From contig NZ_SRLE01000002.1 in the NCBI RefSeq assembly GCF_004745945.1, forward strand, positions 243,592 to 307,591: a DNA stretch of 64,000 bases, written 5' to 3'. This DNA is from Mangrovimicrobium sediminis (GTDB lineage Bacteria > Pseudomonadota > Gammaproteobacteria > Pseudomonadales > Halieaceae). Under the pieces are notes generated by a model. It saw only the letters and a program-made list of their open reading frames with translations. It had not been told where the DNA came from and made no database searches. Positions 40,357 through 49,896 of this stretch are shown piece after piece; position 1 is the first letter of the stretch, and each line of letters begins with the position of its first letter. The translations under genes and the position numbers were made by a program.

Positions 40357-42000
40357 TCAGTCCTCCACAGGAGCCGCGTCTGTCTCGTTCGGGTCCAGCC
40401 AGACGTAGCGGAAGTTGATGTAGTCCATCAGGTTCGACGGCATCCCCTTCACGCTGGCGTGCTTCAGGTGGTTGCTGGTGTAGGTGTAGATGGGAATGAT
40501 CGGCATCTGCTCCATGAGCAGGGTCTCGGCCTCGTGGAACAGGCTGAAACGCTCCTCGCGGGTCTTGGCTTCGGGAGCCAGCTTGAGAATCAGGTCATCG
40601 TAGCGCGGGTCGGAGAACCCGGTGTTGTTGTTACCGCCATCGGTGATGAACAGGTCGAGGAAGTTGTTCGGGTCCACGTAGTCGCCGATCCAGCCGCGCC
40701 GCGCGATCTGGAAATGCATCTCGGTGACGTTGTCGAGGTAGACCTTCCACTCCTGGTTGGCGATGGCGACGTCGATGTTCAGCACGTCTTTCCACATCTG
40801 CTGGATGGCCACGGCGATCTTGCGGTGGTCTTCCTGGGTGTTGTAGATCAGTTCCAGCTGGGGGAAACCGTCGCCGCCCGGGTAGCCGGCATCGGCCAGG
40901 TACTGGCGCGCCTTCTCGGCGTCGAACTCGAACAGTTTCGGCGGCTGGTAGCCGAGGGTGCCGGGGGGCGTGATGGTGTAGGCCGGGAAGCGCGATTTCT
41001 GCAGCACCGTGTTGTTCAGCTTCACCCGGTCGATGGCCATGGACAGCGCCTTGCGCACGCGCACGTCGTTCACCGGTTCCATGGTGGTGTTGATCAGGTA
41101 GTAGTAGGTGCCGAGGTAGGGCGATTGCACGTGCGGGGAGTTTTCGATGCCTTCGTAGACGGGGATCTTGTCCAGCGGCACGGTCTGCGTGTAGTGCAGC
41201 TGGCCGACCCGGAACATGCGCTCCTCGCTGACGATGTTCTCGGTGGGGTAATAGATGATGCCGTTGAGTTTGACCTTGTCCCTGTCCCAGTAGGTGTCGC
41301 TCTTCTCGACGATGATATGGCGGTTGAGGTTCCACTCCTTGAGGTCGAACGGGCCGTTGTTGACCATGTTCTCCACCCGGGTCCAGGGCGTGAAGCGGGT
41401 GGAGATCTCGCCGAACTTCTCGATGGTCGGCGGGTGCACCGGGAAGGTGCTGTAGTGGTCCATCAACTGCAGGAAGTACGGGGTGGGGGCGTTGAGGTGG
41501 ACCTCCAGGGTCACATCGTCCAGCGCCTTCACGCCGACGTCGGCGAAGTCGGGCAGGCGGCCGCGGGCGTAGGCCTCGGCGTTGACCACCGGAAACAGCA
41601 TGTAGGCGTACTGGTTGCCCATCTTCGGGTGCAGGGCGCGCTGCCAGGAGAACACGAAATCGCCGGCGGTGACCTGGTCGCCGTTGGACCAGCGCGCCTC
41701 CGGGTTGAGGTGGAAGACGTAGGTCTTGCCGTCCTCGGAGATCTCCCAGCTGCTGGCGACGCCGGGGATCGGCTCCAGGGTCGCGGGGTCCTTGGCGGTC
41801 AGGCCCTCGAACAGAGCCTGGATAACGTGGTGCTCGGGCACGCCGGTGACCACGTGGGGGTCCAGGCCCTGGGGCTCGGAGCCGTTGCCGTAGTGCAGGA
41901 TGCCTTCGCGATTGCCTTTGCTGACATTGGATTCACCGCCGGTGCAGGCCGCCAGGGTCAATAGCAGCGCGCCGAGCAGAAGTCGTGGGAGCAGGGTCAT
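40357..42000 (-). CDS. oppA: Peptide ABC transporter substrate-binding lipoprotein, OppA type
   Basis: 547 residues from ATG 42000. The open frame continues far upstream, but only because of high GC; those bases encode other genes. Lipoprotein signal with lipobox LAAC. SBP_bac_5 family: GSEPQGLDPHVVTG, TYVFHLNPEARWSNGDQVTAGDF, and C-terminal RRGWIGDYVDPNNFLDLF. Captures oligopeptides in the periplasm for the OppBC-ATPase importer. First gene of its operon. Confidence 0.93.
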   Translation of the reverse strand: MTLLPRLLLGALLLTLAACTGGESNVSKGNREGILHYGNGSEPQGLDPHVVTGVPEHHVIQALFEGLTAKDPATLEPIPGVASSWEISEDGKTYVFHLNPEARWSNGDQVTAGDFVFSWQRALHPKMGNQYAYMLFPVVNAEAYARGRLPDFADVGVKALDDVTLEVHLNAPTPYFLQLMDHYSTFPVHPPTIEKFGEISTRFTPWTRVENMVNNGPFDLKEWNLNRHIIVEKSDTYWDRDKVKLNGIIYYPTENIVSEERMFRVGQLHYTQTVPLDKIPVYEGIENSPHVQSPYLGTYYYLINTTMEPVNDVRVRKALSMAIDRVKLNNTVLQKSRFPAYTITPPGTLGYQPPKLFEFDAEKARQYLADAGYPGGDGFPQLELIYNTQEDHRKIAVAIQQMWKDVLNIDVAIANQEWKVYLDNVTEMHFQIARRGWIGDYVDPNNFLDLFITDGGNNNTGFSDPRYDDLILKLAPEAKTREERFSLFHEAETLLMEQMPIIPIYTYTSNHLKHASVKGMPSNLMDYINFRYVWLDPNETDAAPVED

Positions 42001-42066
42001 GGGAGATCTGGGATAGTGGACCAGCAATGCAGTATACAGGGACTGCGCCTGCGGGGAAGGTTTGCA

Positions 42067-42082
42067 TAACCCTGAAGGGTTA
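42067..42082. terminator. Hairpin in the oppA/mscS spacer
   Basis: TAACCCT and AGGGTTA form a perfect 7-bp stem with a 2-base loop between the channel gene stop (42114) and the oppA start (42000). Just upstream on the minus strand is a GGCCGGCCGGCC dyad. Either may end the mscS transcript. No T-run. Confidence 0.35.
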
Positions 42083-42113
42083 CATGGTGATGACGGCCGG
42101 CCGGCCGGCGTCG

Positions 42114-43361
42114 TCACTGCCCGTGGCCGCCCTGCCCGGCCAGCGGTGCGCCCAGTTGTGCCAGGTCGGCTCCGGAGGGGTGCTGGTACAGGCGCAGGCC
42201 GAATTCGCCGACCACGGCGAACAGGTGGTCGAAGATGTCCGACTGGATGCCCTCGTACTCGGCCCAGGCGGTGGTCGCGGTAAAGCAGTACACCTCGATC
42301 GGGATGCCCTCCGCCGCGGCCTGCTGCTGGCGCACCAGCAGGGTCATGTCCTGGCGGATCATCGGGTGGTGCTTCAGGTACTGGAAGATGTAGGCGCGAA
42401 AGGTGCCGATGTTGGTCAGGCGGCGCATGTTGATCTCGCCCTCGATGTCCCGCGCGGCGAGCTGGCGGTTGTACTCGGCGAGCTCGTTTTCCTTGTCCTC
42501 CAGGTAGTCCTGCAGCAGGGCGACGCGGCGCGCGCGCTCGATCTCCGCCGCGGTGAGGAAGCGCACCGAGCCGGCGTCCAGGTACAGGCTGCGCTTGATC
42601 CTCCGGCCGCCGGACTCGGACATGCCGCGCCAGTTGCGGAAGGGGTCGGAGATCAGTCGGTGGGTGGGGATGGTGGTGATGGTCTTGTCCCAGTTCTGCA
42701 CCTTCACCGTGTGCAGCTGTACATCGATGACATCGCCGTCGGCGCCGAACTGCGGGGCCTCGATCCAGTCGCCGACGTGGATCATGTCCTGGGCGTTGAG
42801 CTGCACGCTGGCCACCAGGGACAGAATGGTGTCCTTGAAGATCAGCATGAGCACCGCGGTGGCCGCGCCGAAGCCGGACAGCAGGATCACCGGCGAGCGG
42901 TCGATCAGCGCGGCGACGAACAGGATCAGGCCGATGATCCAGATCACCAGCTGCACCAGCTGCAGGAAACCCTTGATCGGCCGCTGCCGCGCCCGCGGGG
43001 TGGCCTCGTAGATGGTGTTGGTGGCCTGCAGCAGCGCGCTCAGCGTGAAGGTCACGATGAGGATCATGTAGGCGCCGGTGACGTTGAGCACCACGCGTTC
43101 CAGGTCGGCGTCGATGCGCGGCAGCAGGTCGATGCCGACATAGATGATGAAGGCCGGCACCATCTGTGCCAGCCGCCCCACCACTTTGTGCTGCACCAGG
43201 GCGTCGTCCCAGGTGGCTACCGAGCGCTTGGCCAGGCGGCGCGCCGTGCGGACCAGCACTGTGCGGGCGAGCCAGTAGGTGAACAGTGCCACCAGTAGCA
43301 GGGCGCCGAGCAGCACGAGGTCGGGCAGCAAGCGGTGAATATTGGCGAGTTCTTGCAGCAT
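42114..43361 (-). CDS. MscS-family mechanosensitive channel (YbdG/MscM-like)
   Basis: 415 residues, the same length as E. coli YbdG. About five transmembrane segments, then the MscS pore/beta domain with QDMIHVGDWIEAPQFGADG and VKVQNWDKTITTIPTHRL. The C-terminal extension with WAEYEGIQSDIFDHLFAVV is typical of the YbdG subgroup. Releases solutes on hypo-osmotic shock. It follows the AstE-like gene by 18 bases on the same strand. Confidence 0.9.
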   Translation of the reverse strand: MLQELANIHRLLPDLVLLGALLLVALFTYWLARTVLVRTARRLAKRSVATWDDALVQHKVVGRLAQMVPAFIIYVGIDLLPRIDADLERVVLNVTGAYMILIVTFTLSALLQATNTIYEATPRARQRPIKGFLQLVQLVIWIIGLILFVAALIDRSPVILLSGFGAATAVLMLIFKDTILSLVASVQLNAQDMIHVGDWIEAPQFGADGDVIDVQLHTVKVQNWDKTITTIPTHRLISDPFRNWRGMSESGGRRIKRSLYLDAGSVRFLTAAEIERARRVALLQDYLEDKENELAEYNRQLAARDIEGEINMRRLTNIGTFRAYIFQYLKHHPMIRQDMTLLVRQQQAAAEGIPIEVYCFTATTAWAEYEGIQSDIFDHLFAVVGEFGLRLYQHPSGADLAQLGAPLAGQGGHGQ

Positions 43362-43379
43362 CTGGAGCCTTATTGCGGA

Positions 43380-44444
43380 TCAGGTGATGGCGGGTTCGGG
43401 GAACTCGTCGCCGGAGCCCGGTTCGCCGAGGAAGGTTTCCTGGAAGGCCTCGACCTGGCGGCCGACCCGCTCCACGCGGCGGCCGTAGTGGGCTATGTGG
43501 AAGATGGCGTCGCCCTCGTAGACCAGCGGCAGGTTGGTGCGGCCGATGACCACCCCCGCTGCGCTGGCCAGGACTTCGGTCTCGGTGGTGCCCAGCGGGT
43601 CGCCGATCAGGGCCAGCACCTGGCCGGCGGCGACCTTGGCGCCCAGCGGTACCAGGGTGCGCAGCACGCCGCTGTCGGCGGCGCGCACCCAGGTGGTCTG
43701 TTCGCTGATGATCGGCTTCGGCGGTTCCTTGCGGCTGCGGCTGCTGCGCAGCATGCCGATGCCGCGCATCACGTTGATCACCCCGCGCACCCCGGCGCGG
43801 ATGTGCATCTCCTCGAAACGCAGGGCCTCGCCGGCCTCGTAGAGCAGGATCGGGATGCCCTCCTCGCCGGCACAGCCGCGCAGGGAGCCGTCGCGCACAC
43901 GGGCGTTGATCGCCAGCGGCACGCCGAAGGCCTCGGTCATGGCCAGCGCCGCCGGGTTCTCGAGGTCGGCGCGGATCTGCGGGAAATTGCTGCGGTGCCG
44001 GGCGCCGGTGTGCAGGTCTATGCCGTGGGTGGACTTGTGCACGATCTCGCGCAGGAAGGTGTGCGCCACGCGACTGGCCAGCGGTCCGCGCTCCGAACCG
44101 GGAAACGAACGGTTGAGGTCGCGGCCGTCCGGCAGGTAGCGCGAGTGGTTGAGGAAGCCGTACACGTTGACGATGGGAATCGCCAGCAGGGTGCCGCGCA
44201 CCTGCTTCAGCGCGCGGTGGCGCAGCACCCGGCGAATGATCTCCACGCCATTTATCTCGTCGCCGTGCAGTGCGGCGCTGATGAACAGGGTCGGCCCCGG
44301 TTGCTTCCCGTGCACCACCTGCACGCTCATGCACAGGTCGTCGTGGGTATACATGGGCGCCACCGGCAGGTCGACGGTGCGGCGTTCGCCGGGGGCGATG
44401 GTCTGGCCGCCGATAGTGATGGACTGGGCGCGCGGATTAGCCAT
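43380..44444 (-). CDS. Succinylglutamate desuccinylase/aspartoacylase-family hydrolase
   Basis: 354 residues. Zinc carboxypeptidase-like fold: ISAALHGDEINGVEIIRR supplies the His/Glu ligands, DLHTGARHRSNFPQIR the second site, and a C-terminal beta domain (LVPLGAKVAAGQVLALIGDP) resembles a barrel-sandwich hybrid. Members remove acyl or amino-acid groups from amines. The start lies three bases after the rimK stop, so the pair is probably co-translated. A role in removing glutamates added by RimK is possible but unproven. Confidence 0.85.
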   Translation of the reverse strand: MANPRAQSITIGGQTIAPGERRTVDLPVAPMYTHDDLCMSVQVVHGKQPGPTLFISAALHGDEINGVEIIRRVLRHRALKQVRGTLLAIPIVNVYGFLNHSRYLPDGRDLNRSFPGSERGPLASRVAHTFLREIVHKSTHGIDLHTGARHRSNFPQIRADLENPAALAMTEAFGVPLAINARVRDGSLRGCAGEEGIPILLYEAGEALRFEEMHIRAGVRGVINVMRGIGMLRSSRSRKEPPKPIISEQTTWVRAADSGVLRTLVPLGAKVAAGQVLALIGDPLGTTETEVLASAAGVVIGRTNLPLVYEGDAIFHIAHYGRRVERVGRQVEAFQETFLGEPGSGDEFPEPAIT

Positions 44445-44447
44445 GAC

Positions 44448-45353
44448 TCAGCCCCGGGTCTTGCGGCTGCCGTGGGCGGGCCGCGCGTTGTCTTCGATAT
44501 AGGCGATGACCTTGCTGGCGATATCCTTGCCCGAGGATTCCTCGATACCGCGCAGGCCCGGGGAGGAGTTCACCTCCATGATCAGCGGGCCGCGCGAGGA
44601 GCGCAGCATGTCCACGCCCGCCACGTGCAGGCCCATGGTCTGCGCCGCCTTGACCGCGGTGGCGCGCTCCTCCGGGGTGAGCTTGATCGGTTTGGCCACG
44701 CCGCCGCGGTGCAGGTTGGAGCGGAACTCGCCCTCCGCCGCGGTGCGCTCCATGGCAGCCACTACGCGCCGGCCGATGACAAAGGCGCGGATGTCCGAGC
44801 CGCCGGCCTCCTTGATGAACTCCTGCACCAGGAAGTCCGCGCCCAGTTCGGTGAAGGCGTCGATCACCGACTCCGCCGCCTTGATGGTCTCAGCCAGCAC
44901 CACGCCGCGGCCCTGGGTGCCGCGCAGCAGCTTGAGCACTACCGGCGCGCCGCCCAGGCGCTTGATCAGTTCGCGGCCGTTTTCCACGTCGTGGGCGAAG
45001 CCGGTGGTGGGCATGCCGATGCCCTTGCGCGAGAGCAGCTGCAGGGCGCGCAGCTTGTCGCGCGAGCGGCCCAGGGGAATCGACTCGGTGAGGCAGTACA
45101 CGCCCATCATTTCGAACTGGCGGATGACCGCGGTGCCGTAGTCGGTGATCGAGGCGCCGATACGCGGGATCACGGCGTCGAAGTCGGCGAGCCGCTCGCC
45201 CTTGTAGTGGATGCCGGGGGTGGACGAGTTGATGTCCATGATGCACTTCAGGGTGTCAATCACGTGCACGTCGTGCCCGCGTTCGGTCGCCGCTTCCAGC
45301 AGGCGCCGGGTGCTGTAAAGCTTCCTGTTGCGGGACAGGATGCCTATTTTCAT
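44448..45353 (-). CDS. rimK: RimK-type ATP-grasp ligase (ribosomal S6-glutamate ligase family)
   Basis: 301 residues from ATG 45353 (MKIGILSRN), matching the E. coli RimK N terminus. A TTG two codons upstream (45359) has AAGGAG at better spacing and may be the true start. ATP-grasp motifs: [37 protein letters not shown] and [17 protein letters not shown]. RimK adds glutamates to the C terminus of S6. Sits between the RimB-like protease and the AstE-like gene. Confidence 0.93.
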   Translation of the reverse strand: MKIGILSRNRKLYSTRRLLEAATERGHDVHVIDTLKCIMDINSSTPGIHYKGERLADFDAVIPRIGASITDYGTAVIRQFEMMGVYCLTESIPLGRSRDKLRALQLLSRKGIGMPTTGFAHDVENGRELIKRLGGAPVVLKLLRGTQGRGVVLAETIKAAESVIDAFTELGADFLVQEFIKEAGGSDIRAFVIGRRVVAAMERTAAEGEFRSNLHRGGVAKPIKLTPEERATAVKAAQTMGLHVAGVDMLRSSRGPLIMEVNSSPGLRGIEESSGKDIASKVIAYIEDNARPAHGSRKTRG

Positions 45354-45393
45354 GATCAAGCTGGTCTCCTTGGGACTGGTCTTGCGCGGGCGG

Positions 45394-45822
45394 TCACTTA
45401 CCGGTGAGGAAGGACCGTCCCGGGTCGACATAGTAGCGCCCGCGCATGGCGGTGCGGCCGATCAGTACCCGGAACTTCATTGTGTCGCGGTCGGTGAGTG
45501 TAACCTCCACCCGGCGTGCCTTGCCACCGATGCTCAGCGACGTCTCGATGACGTAGCGCATTTCCTCGTGGCCGCCGGAGTCGCGCACCACGCGCCGGTC
45601 GAGCACCGGCGCCTCGCATTCGACCACCTTGTCCGCGTCGCCCTGCACCGGGTGTACGCCGAAGCGCACCCAGGACTGGCCGTCGCGCTCGAAGGGCTCG
45701 GTCCAGAAGGCGTGCAGGGCGCTGGTGCGCGCCCCGGTGTCGACCTTGGCCTTGATGCGCGCAATACCGAGGTCGGGGAATGCCACCCACTCGCGCCAGC
45801 CGAGAATGTCACGCTTGGCCAC
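45394..45822 (-). CDS. RimB-like retropepsin-type ATP-dependent zinc protease family protein
   Basis: 142 residues from GTG 45822, with AGGG upstream, 11 bases after the channel stop. PF05618-type domain: [13 protein letters not shown] has the aspartic-protease-like Asp28, and [19 protein letters not shown] near the end is a second signature. Called zinc protease in databases, but the fold is retropepsin-like. In Pseudomonas a homologue (RimB) works with RimK on S6. It is 40 bases upstream of rimK. Confidence 0.88.
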   Translation of the reverse strand: MAKRDILGWREWVAFPDLGIARIKAKVDTGARTSALHAFWTEPFERDGQSWVRFGVHPVQGDADKVVECEAPVLDRRVVRDSGGHEEMRYVIETSLSIGGKARRVEVTLTDRDTMKFRVLIGRTAMRGRYYVDPGRSFLTGK

Positions 45823-45832
45823 GGGCGCGCCC

Positions 45833-46690
45833 TCAGTTGTCTCGCCGTACGCGCAGCTCGCCATCCACATGGATGTCGCGCTGCGGGAAGGCGATGACCA
45901 CGTCGTGCTCACGGAACACGGCGTCGATGGCGTAGCGCAGGTTGCTGCGGATCTTGCGCAGGCCGCCCTCGGTGTTGGACTCGACCCAGAACACCAGGTC
46001 GAACACCAGCGCGCTGTCGCCGAAGTCGTCGAAGATCAGGAAGTAGGGTGGGTCGGACAGCACATCGGGGTCGTCTTCCGCCACCTGCAGCATGAGCTTG
46101 CTGGCCAGCTGCACGTCGGAGCCGTAGGCGATGCCCACGACCACGTTGGTGCGCACCAGGCGGTCGACCAGGGTCCAGTTGGTGACGGTGTTCTCCAGCA
46201 ATTCGCTGTTGGGCACCAGCAGATGTACGCCGTCGACCCTGCGAATGCGCGTGGAGCGCGTGTTGATCGCCTCCACGGTGCCGCGCATGTCGCCCAGCTC
46301 AAGGAAATCGCCGATCTTGATCGGGCGCTCCCAGATCAGGATCCAGCCGCTGATGAAGTTGTTGATGATGTTCTGCGCGCCAAAGCCGACGCCGATGGCC
46401 ACCGCGCCGGAAATAAAGGCGAAGGCCGCCAGCGGTACGCGCAGGATGTCCAGCACCATGAAGGCGAGGATCAGGGTGGCGGCGATCAGGTAGGCGCGGG
46501 TGAGCATCTGCGTGAGGTCCGCGCTGAACGAGCGGCGCAGCAGCAGGCGGCGCAGGAAGCCGGTGCTCCAGTAGATGAACAGGACGCCGAGCGCGGCGAA
46601 CAGCAGCACCGAGAGCACCTGGCCCACGGTGATCGTATTGTCACCCACGACCAGCAAGGTGGTGGACAACAGGCTGCGCAACTGCTCCAT
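45833..46690 (-). CDS. Small MscS-family mechanosensitive channel
   Basis: 285 residues from ATG 46690, with GGAG six bases upstream; an ATG at 46705 lacks this. Three transmembrane segments, then the pore and beta domain ([40 protein letters not shown]). This is the standard short MscS architecture. First gene of the channel-RimB-RimK-AstE-channel series. Confidence 0.93.
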   Translation of the reverse strand: MEQLRSLLSTTLLVVGDNTITVGQVLSVLLFAALGVLFIYWSTGFLRRLLLRRSFSADLTQMLTRAYLIAATLILAFMVLDILRVPLAAFAFISGAVAIGVGFGAQNIINNFISGWILIWERPIKIGDFLELGDMRGTVEAINTRSTRIRRVDGVHLLVPNSELLENTVTNWTLVDRLVRTNVVVGIAYGSDVQLASKLMLQVAEDDPDVLSDPPYFLIFDDFGDSALVFDLVFWVESNTEGGLRKIRSNLRYAIDAVFREHDVVIAFPQRDIHVDGELRVRRDN

Positions 46691-46876
46691 TCGAGTCTCC
46701 GTCATGTCGCCCGCCCGACCCGGGTGGGGCGGTGCGGCAGCCCGGTGGTGCCCCGCTGCCCGGCGATCACGCCTGGGGGTGATTATTTCCCAAAACGCCG
46801 ACGCATGGAATGTATCGCGGGAAATCCATACTATCGACCTTGCACTTACCAATCGCGCTACCCGGAGGAACGACCC

Positions 46877-47842
46877 ATGATTCGCTGCATGTTGCGAAGC
46901 GAGGATGGTGGCTACCAGCTCGGCCAGGAGGAACTGCTGGGTATGTGGCGCGCCAACGGGGGCCAGGTGTGGCTGGATATAGAGCACGGCCCCGACCAGC
47001 ACGTGCACGAGTTGCTGGAGAGCATGGGCTGCGACCCGCTGGCCATCCAGGACAGCTTTCGTACCCGCCACCCGCCCAAGGTGGAGGAGTTCGACGACAC
47101 TACCTTCGTGCTGTTTCGCGGCATTTCCACGCTCGACGAGAATCTCGATCTCGAACCGCAACAGGTGGGGATCTGGGTGGGCCGGGATTTCCTGATTACC
47201 CTGCACCGGGGCCCCTCGGTGAGTGTCGGCAACTTCTGGGAAAAGGAATCTGACGCCGGCCTGCTGGCGGCGCCCAACGAACTGGCCCTGCACCTGCTGC
47301 ACTACGCCAGCGGGCGTTACCTGGACCGCCTGCTGGAATTCGAGGAACGCCTGGGGGACCTCGAGGACGGCCTGTCGGGCGATCGCTCGGAAGAGGAGAT
47401 GAAGGCGCTGGTCCTGTTCCGCACCCGCCTGCGCCGCCTGCGCCGCATTTTCAGCTACCACAAGGACCTGGCCGAATATATCTGGGACCCGGGCACCGAG
47501 TTCCTCGGCCGCGGCGAGGATGACAGCTTCCACCTGCGCCGCGACGTGCACGACCGCTGCGAGCGCCTGTTCAGCCTGTGCAGCATGTACTACGAGATCT
47601 GCGGCGACCTGATCGAGGGCCATATCTCGCTCAGTTCGCACAAGCTGAACCAGACGATGAAGGTGCTGACCATTATCTCGGCGATCTTTGTGCCGCTGAC
47701 CTTCCTCGCCGGCATCTACGGCATGAACTTCGAGTATATCCCGGAGCTGTCCTGGCGCTACGCCTACTTCACCCTGCTCGGGGTGATGGCGGTGATGGGC
47801 ACGGGCATGCTGGTGCTGTTCCGGCGTATTCGCTGGTTGTAG
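46877..47842 (+). CDS. CorA/ZntB-family divalent metal transporter
   Basis: 321 residues from ATG 46877, with GGAGG at normal spacing. A cytoplasmic alpha/beta domain, a long helix, and two C-terminal transmembrane helices with the GMN signature (FLAGIYGMNFEYIPE). Imports Mg, Co, Ni or Zn as a pentamer; which ion is not clear. The very long upstream frame is antisense to the channel genes and is not coding. Divergent from the channel gene. Confidence 0.92.
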   Translation: MIRCMLRSEDGGYQLGQEELLGMWRANGGQVWLDIEHGPDQHVHELLESMGCDPLAIQDSFRTRHPPKVEEFDDTTFVLFRGISTLDENLDLEPQQVGIWVGRDFLITLHRGPSVSVGNFWEKESDAGLLAAPNELALHLLHYASGRYLDRLLEFEERLGDLEDGLSGDRSEEEMKALVLFRTRLRRLRRIFSYHKDLAEYIWDPGTEFLGRGEDDSFHLRRDVHDRCERLFSLCSMYYEICGDLIEGHISLSSHKLNQTMKVLTIISAIFVPLTFLAGIYGMNFEYIPELSWRYAYFTLLGVMAVMGTGMLVLFRRIRWL

Positions 47843-47866
47843 CCCGGTGCCGGCGCGCGGCCCGCG

Positions 47867-48973
47867 TCAGTCCAGCGACTTGTGGAAGCGCGCGGTGGCC
47901 ACCGCCAGCATGATGACAGTGAAGCCGAGCAGCCACAGCAGGTCCGGGGTCAGCTGCGCGAGCTGGGCATCGCGCAGGTAGACACCGCGGATCAGGCGCA
48001 TGAAATGCGTTGCCGGCAGTGCCTCGGCGATGTACTGGGCGGCCACCGGCATGGCGTCGTAGGGAAACATGAAGCCGCTGAGCAGGATCGACGGCAGCAG
48101 CACGAACACGGTCATCTGCATGGCCTGCATCTGGGTCTGCGCCTGGGTGCTGATCAGCAGGCCCAGGGTCAGGCTGGCGCCGATAAACGCCAGGGTGACC
48201 ACGATGAGGTTGAAAAGGTCGCCGTGGAAGGCGACGCCGAACACGCCCCAGCCGATGCCCAGGATGATCGTGATCTGCAGCAGGCCGACGAACACGTAGG
48301 GCACCAGCTTGCCCACCATCAGCTCCAGCGGCCGGATCGGCGTCGTTATCAACAGCTCCATATTGCCGCGCTCGCGCTCGCGCACCAGCGCCACCGAGGT
48401 GAACAGGATCATGGTCATGGTCAGGATCACCGCGGTCAGTCCGGGGACGATATTTACCTGTGAGCGCCGCTCCGGGTTGAAAAACAGCGCCACCTCGAAG
48501 CTCGGCGGCTGCGCGCTGTAGGCGCCGGGTGGCGCGCCCGCCTCCAGGTGCAGCGGCATCTGGCGCAGCCCGAGCAGGGCGCTGCCGACCATGGTGTCGG
48601 AGCCGTCCACCAGCCACTGGCCCACGGTGTCGCCCGCCGCCACGCGCTGGGTGAGGTTTTCCGGCAGCACCAGCGCCGCGCGGATGCGCCCGGCGACGAT
48701 GTCGGCCTCGGCCTGCGCCGCCGTGCTGTAGTGGGCGACGATGTCCACCACCTGGGTGACGCGCACCTGCTCGGTGATCACCCGGCCCGCCGCACTGCCG
48801 GAGAGGTCGACCACGCCGATGGGAATGTCTCTCACCATGGTGTTGATCGCGTAGCCGAACAGCAGCAGCTGGATCAGCGGCAGCATCACGACCATGCCCA
48901 GGCTCAGGCGGTCGCGGGACAGCTGCCGGAACTCCTTGCCGGTGACCGAGCCGATGCGGGTGAGGGCGCTCAT
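47867..48973 (-). CDS. ABC-2 type exporter permease (YbhS/R-like)
   Basis: 368 residues. N-terminal transmembrane helix with LSRDRLSLGMVVMLPLIQLL, a large periplasmic domain, then five helices (FTSVALVRERERGNMELLIT, LLPSILLSGFMFPYDAMPV, VYLRDAQLAQLTPDLLWL). ABC2_membrane_3 family. Overlaps the ATPase gene (ATGA). The related E. coli system has two permeases; only one is here, so it likely works as a homodimer. Confidence 0.9.
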   Translation of the reverse strand: MSALTRIGSVTGKEFRQLSRDRLSLGMVVMLPLIQLLLFGYAINTMVRDIPIGVVDLSGSAAGRVITEQVRVTQVVDIVAHYSTAAQAEADIVAGRIRAALVLPENLTQRVAAGDTVGQWLVDGSDTMVGSALLGLRQMPLHLEAGAPPGAYSAQPPSFEVALFFNPERRSQVNIVPGLTAVILTMTMILFTSVALVRERERGNMELLITTPIRPLELMVGKLVPYVFVGLLQITIILGIGWGVFGVAFHGDLFNLIVVTLAFIGASLTLGLLISTQAQTQMQAMQMTVFVLLPSILLSGFMFPYDAMPVAAQYIAEALPATHFMRLIRGVYLRDAQLAQLTPDLLWLLGFTVIMLAVATARFHKSLD

Positions 48974-49896
48974 GCGGCGTCTTCCGGGCGGGTGGCGTCG
49001 ACAAACACGTCCTCGAGGCTGGGCCGGGCCAGGCAGATGTCCAGCCCGCGGCCGTCCAGCCGCTGGCGCAGCAGCGCTACCGGGTCGTCGACACCCGCGC
49101 GCAGCAGTACGCGCAGGTGCAGCCCCTGCTGCGCCGCGGAGCGCACCTCGGGCAGCGCCAGTGCCGCCGCCTTGACCTGGCGCAGGTCGTCGCCGTCGAT
49201 CTCCACCACGCGGCCGTCCAACTGTGCCATCAGGGCGGCGGGGGTGCCGTCCGCGCGCAGCCGGCCGTGCTCGAGAATCGCCAGCCGGTGGCAGCGTTCG
49301 GCCTCGTCCATGTAGTGGGTGGAGACCAGGATGGTGGTGCCGCGCTCCACCAGGTCGAACAGTTTTTCCCAGAAGTCGCGGCGGTTTTCCGGGTCCACCG
49401 CGGAGGTCGGCTCGTCGAGGAACACCAGCTCCGGTTCGTGCAGGGTGGCCGCCGCCAGGGCCAGTCGCTGGCGCTGTCCACCGCTCATCATGCCGGCGCG
49501 CCGGCGGCGCAGTTCGCCGAGGTCGTACTCCTTGATCAGCGTGTCCATGCGCTGGCGGCAGGCGCGCCGGGACAGGCCCTGGATGCTGCCCAGGAAGCGC
49601 ATGTTCTCCTCCACCGTGAGGTCCTCGTAGAGCGAGAACTTCTGCGTCATGTAGCCGATGCGCCGGCGCACTTCCTCGGCCTGGGCGGGGATCTCCCTGC
49701 CCAGTACGCGCACCTCCCCCGCGGTTGGGGTGAGCAGGCCGCACAGGGCGCGGATGGTGGTGGTCTTGCCCGAGCCGTTGGGGCCGAGGAAGCCGTAGAT
49801 TTCGCCGCGCGGAATGTCCAGGTCGATGCGATCCACGGCGATCACCTCGCCGAAGTGCCGCGACAGCTGGCGGGCGTGGATGGCCGGTTCAGTCAT
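48970..49896 (-). CDS. ABC exporter ATP-binding protein
   Basis: 308 residues from ATG 49896. One nucleotide-binding domain with Walker A GFLGPNGSGKTTTIRALCG, signature MMSGGQRQRLALAAA and Walker B LVFLDEPTSAVDPENRR. The C-terminal about 75 residues resemble the tail of YhiH/YbhF-type ATPases. Overlaps the HlyD gene by eight bases and the permease by four. Confidence 0.93.
   Translation of the reverse strand: MTEPAIHARQLSRHFGEVIAVDRIDLDIPRGEIYGFLGPNGSGKTTTIRALCGLLTPTAGEVRVLGREIPAQAEEVRRRIGYMTQKFSLYEDLTVEENMRFLGSIQGLSRRACRQRMDTLIKEYDLGELRRRRAGMMSGGQRQRLALAAATLHEPELVFLDEPTSAVDPENRRDFWEKLFDLVERGTTILVSTHYMDEAERCHRLAILEHGRLRADGTPAALMAQLDGRVVEIDGDDLRQVKAAALALPEVRSAAQQGLHLRVLLRAGVDDPVALLRQRLDGRGLDICLARPSLEDVFVDATRPEDAA

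Noticed and set aside
40357..44334. A single 1325-residue reading frame upstream of and including oppA
   Set aside because: The part above 42000 is read in the wrong frame across the MscS and AstE-like genes and is Arg/Pro/Ala noise from high GC. The real protein starts at 42000 with a lipoprotein signal.
45629..46876. Upstream extension of the CorA-type gene
   Set aside because: Antisense to the RimB-like and channel genes. A good ribosome site and the family N terminus are at 46877.
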